Part shown: positions 24,038 to 25,390 of the stretch, one piece after another
Layout: the number at the start of each line of letters is the position of its first letter
Position numbering within the stretch: the first letter of the stretch is position 1
NCBI GenBank assembly: GCA_900551715.1
Contig: URXG01000034.1
Location: 1 to 25,390, forward strand
Direction of reading: 5' to 3'
Length of the DNA: 25,390 bases
Source of the DNA: an uncultured Blautia sp.
GTDB taxonomy: Bacteria; Bacillota; Clostridia; Lachnospirales; Lachnospiraceae
Translations under genes and position numbers: made by a program
Notes under the pieces: generated by a model
The model's input: the letters and a program-made list of their open reading frames with translations, nothing else
The model's database searches: none
Told to the model about the DNA's origin: nothing

Positions 24038-24733
24038 TCATCCCTTCTGAAAAGTCTCACCTTCCGGAATAATCTGAAATTCCATCTTTTTTTCATTTTC
24101 AGGATGACGGAAAGACAGACTTACCGCACACAGCCCGAGAGTGAACTTTGAATGGTCTTCCGGGTTATATTTACGGTCTCCAAGAAGCGGCATGCCTGCA
24201 TTGGACATCTGTACCCTGATCTGATGATGTCTTCCGGTTTCCAGATGAATTTCCACAAAAACTCTCTTTCCTGTTCCGGTTCGCTGGTCCTGAAATGTTT
24301 CCAGTACTTTATAAGCAAGCCTTGCTTTCTTAGCGCCTTTTGTCCCTTTCAATACTACAGAAGATATATTTCCTTTTGGTTCTTTTTTCAGATAATCTTC
24401 CAGGATGCCTTCTGTATTTTCAGGTATCCGGTCTGTTACTGCCAGGTATTTCTTAGAAGCATCTTTTCCAGCCATCTGACTGCTCAAAGATGCTGCTGCC
24501 TTCTGATTCAATGCAAATACCAGAATTCCTTCTACAGGCTGATCCAGCCGATGCACCACTGCAAGATAGGGCATTTTACCCGGGTTCTTTGTACTGATAT
24601 AGTTCTTTAGCATACTTTCCAGATCCATGGCACCGATTCTTGCATTCTGCACTGCCAGTCCGGCTGGTTTGTGGCATACCAAAATGTCTTTATCTTCATA
24701 TAGTATTCTGTCCTTTATATTTAAACTGTACAT
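24038..24733 (-). CDS. RluA-family RNA pseudouridine synthase
   Basis: 231 residues from the preferred ATG. It isomerises uridine to pseudouridine in rRNA or tRNA. The catalytic motif is H61-R-L-D64-Q-P-V-E-G, with Asp64 the expected nucleophile. The usual Thr-Ser of HRLDxxTSG is replaced by Val-Glu, a variant I associate with a clostridial subgroup. Other family landmarks are I-L-V-C-H-K-P-A-G-L near the start, the KKYLAVTDR strand and the substrate segment LETGRHHQIRVQMSNAGMPLLGD. There is no N-terminal S4 domain. A 16-residue extension to 24781 would read into the adjacent IS end and lacks a ribosome-binding site, while ATG 24733 has AAAGGAG eight bases upstream. The target uridine cannot be inferred. 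It sits directly beside an IS200/IS605 right end, so its native upstream region may have been displaced. Confidence 0.92.
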   Translation of the reverse strand: MYSLNIKDRILYEDKDILVCHKPAGLAVQNARIGAMDLESMLKNYISTKNPGKMPYLAVVHRLDQPVEGILVFALNQKAAASLSSQMAGKDASKKYLAVTDRIPENTEGILEDYLKKEPKGNISSVVLKGTKGAKKARLAYKVLETFQDQRTGTGKRVFVEIHLETGRHHQIRVQMSNAGMPLLGDRKYNPEDHSKFTLGLCAVSLSFRHPENEKKMEFQIIPEGETFQKG

Positions 24734-24741
24734 AAAAACCG

Positions 24742-24748
24742 CTCCTTT
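24742..24748 (-). promoter_or_regulatory. ribosome-binding site fixing the rluA-family start
   Basis: AAAGGAG (minus strand 24748-24742), eight bases before ATG 24733, decides against the upstream in-frame start at 24781. It lies within ~20 bases of the inferred IS right end. Confidence 0.75.
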
Positions 24749-24763
24749 TACGGAAAGTATATC

Positions 24764-24926
24764 GTGACATGCTCCCACCACTTAAATCTCTGATTTTGAA
24801 GTGGGGGCTTCTTGCTCAATGGCTCTACTGAGCCAAGTATCTACAAGCTATCCTCGCGTGCCCCGCGATTTTTTGCCTGGACATGGGCATATTTCTTATT
24901 TATTGTCTTGTCCGGATACGGACAGT
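24764..24926 (-). ncRNA. IS200/IS605 right end and presumed omega-RNA (TnpB guide RNA) scaffold
   Basis: The 160 bases after the tnpB stop hold four stem-loops in series on the minus strand: TGTCCG/CGGACA (24924-24909), TCGCG/CGCGA (24868-24854), TGGCTC/GAGCCA (24835-24820) and an imperfect CCCCCACTT/AAGTGGTGGG stem (24807-24774). The last one followed by GAGCATGTCAC resembles IS605-type right-end hairpins used by TnpA. In characterised elements this region also encodes the omega-RNA that guides TnpB, with the guide read from the flank beyond the end. The exact end at 24764 is my inference. Confidence 0.55.
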
Positions 24927-25390
24927 TTATGCTGCCAGCATCCTTCTTGCCTCTTCGCGGATATTGATCGCTGCATTTCGATCTCTGTCCATCTCATTTC
25001 CGCACGTACAGCGGTAAACTCTTTCGGATAATTTCAGCTCTTTTTTTATTTTTCCGCATTTACTGCATTTTTTGCTTGATGGGAAAAAGCGGTCTACTTT
25101 TACTAATCTTTTTCCCTTCCAGGCAAGCTTATAATCCAGCATATTCCGGAACATCCCATATCCATTATCCTGTACACTTTTCCCGAAATGCAGGCACTGG
25201 CTCATCGCTTTCATATCAATATCTTCCACTGCAACTATATCGTACTGGTCTGTGATCCTGCGGCTCAGTTTATGCAGATGATCTCTTCTCTGGCTGCGTA
25301 TTTTTTCATGGCACCTGGCAACTTTCTTTTTCTGACGCACATAATTGCGGCTCCCTTTTACACATCTCGACAGTTTACGCTGTTCCCTTG
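24927..25390 (-). CDS. tnpB: TnpB, RNA-guided nuclease of IS200/IS605 elements (partial, N-terminus outside window)
   Basis: The open frame continues through the window edge (R-E-Q-R-K-L-S-R-C-V-K-G-S-R-N-Y precedes VRQKKKVARCHEKI), so only about the last 155 residues are present. A GTG at 25340 is internal, not the start. Visible features: the long basic helix before the RuvC-II strand, the catalytic Glu in IVAVEDIDMKAM, the zinc ribbon CSKC...CTCG, and the third catalytic Asp in NEMDRDRNAAINI. The first RuvC Asp would lie upstream, outside the window. TnpB proteins cut DNA matching an omega-RNA guide next to a TAM and are ancestors of Cas12. What is visible is intact. It ends at TAA 24929-24927, directly before the first right-end hairpin. 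Confidence 0.9.
   Translation of the reverse strand, partial: REQRKLSRCVKGSRNYVRQKKKVARCHEKIRSQRRDHLHKLSRRITDQYDIVAVEDIDMKAMSQCLHFGKSVQDNGYGMFRNMLDYKLAWKGKRLVKVDRFFPSSKKCSKCGKIKKELKLSERVYRCTCGNEMDRDRNAAINIREEARRMLAA

Larger units (their letters stand above)
24764..25390 (-). mobile_element. IS200/IS605-family element, right part only (left end outside window)
   Basis: It comprises the C-terminal part of tnpB and the hairpin right end. No tnpA (Y1 transposase) is visible in the captured part; it may lie beyond the window or be absent, making this an IS1341-like, tnpB-only element. The insertion point lies about 30 bases upstream of the rluA-family ATG. Confidence 0.75.

Noticed and set aside
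24734..24781. 16-residue N-terminal extension of the RluA-family protein
   Set aside because: It would be encoded partly by the IS right end and lacks a ribosome-binding site, while ATG 24733 has AAAGGAG at ideal spacing.

Overview
The window looks like chromosomal DNA of a moderately low-GC, anaerobic gut Firmicute, most likely a Lachnospiraceae member (Blautia/Dorea/Ruminococcus-like). I infer this from gene content and style (AdhE behind a Rex-type operator, a DNRLRE/RHS giant protein, PBP with aromatic cell-wall-binding repeats, an IS200/IS605 TnpB with CxCG zinc ribbon, AGGAGG ribosome-binding sites). No database search was possible.

Layout. 1-7924 (minus strand) is an accessory island: a 2228-residue RHS/YD-repeat protein with a short AT-rich C-terminal tip, followed by a four-helix membrane protein that may be its immunity partner, then the first codons of another gene. 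7925-8757 has no convincing gene but is full of inverted repeats. Two of these elements, in opposite orientations, share a 27-nt core closed by helices of different sequence. 8758-9195 is a small acidic lipoprotein, and 9433-10692 a secreted D,D-carboxypeptidase.

10773-17173 is housekeeping: a cobO-dapA-dapB transcription unit (corrinoid adenosylation plus two lysine/DAP steps), a tandem OB-fold SSB-like protein, the ribosome-associated GTPase TypA/BipA, and an AI-2E-family permease. 17401-20010 is the bifunctional AdhE, whose leader has a consensus sigma-A promoter overlapped by a Rex-like operator and a second Rex-like site downstream.

20362-24733 holds a small alarmone synthetase (RelQ-like), a sodium:neurotransmitter-symporter-family transporter (true start probably GTG), an orphan sugar-type periplasmic-binding protein lacking a lipobox Cys, and an RluA-type pseudouridine synthase. 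The window ends inside an IS200/IS605 element. Its TnpB gene, right-end hairpins and presumed omega-RNA region abut the rluA-like gene, so the presumed guide segment would be the leader of that gene.

Most genes are monocistronic or in short units separated by clear stem-loop terminators. The least explained parts are the hairpin-rich 8.1-8.7 kb stretch, the RHS tip with its membrane partner, and the IS605/rluA junction.
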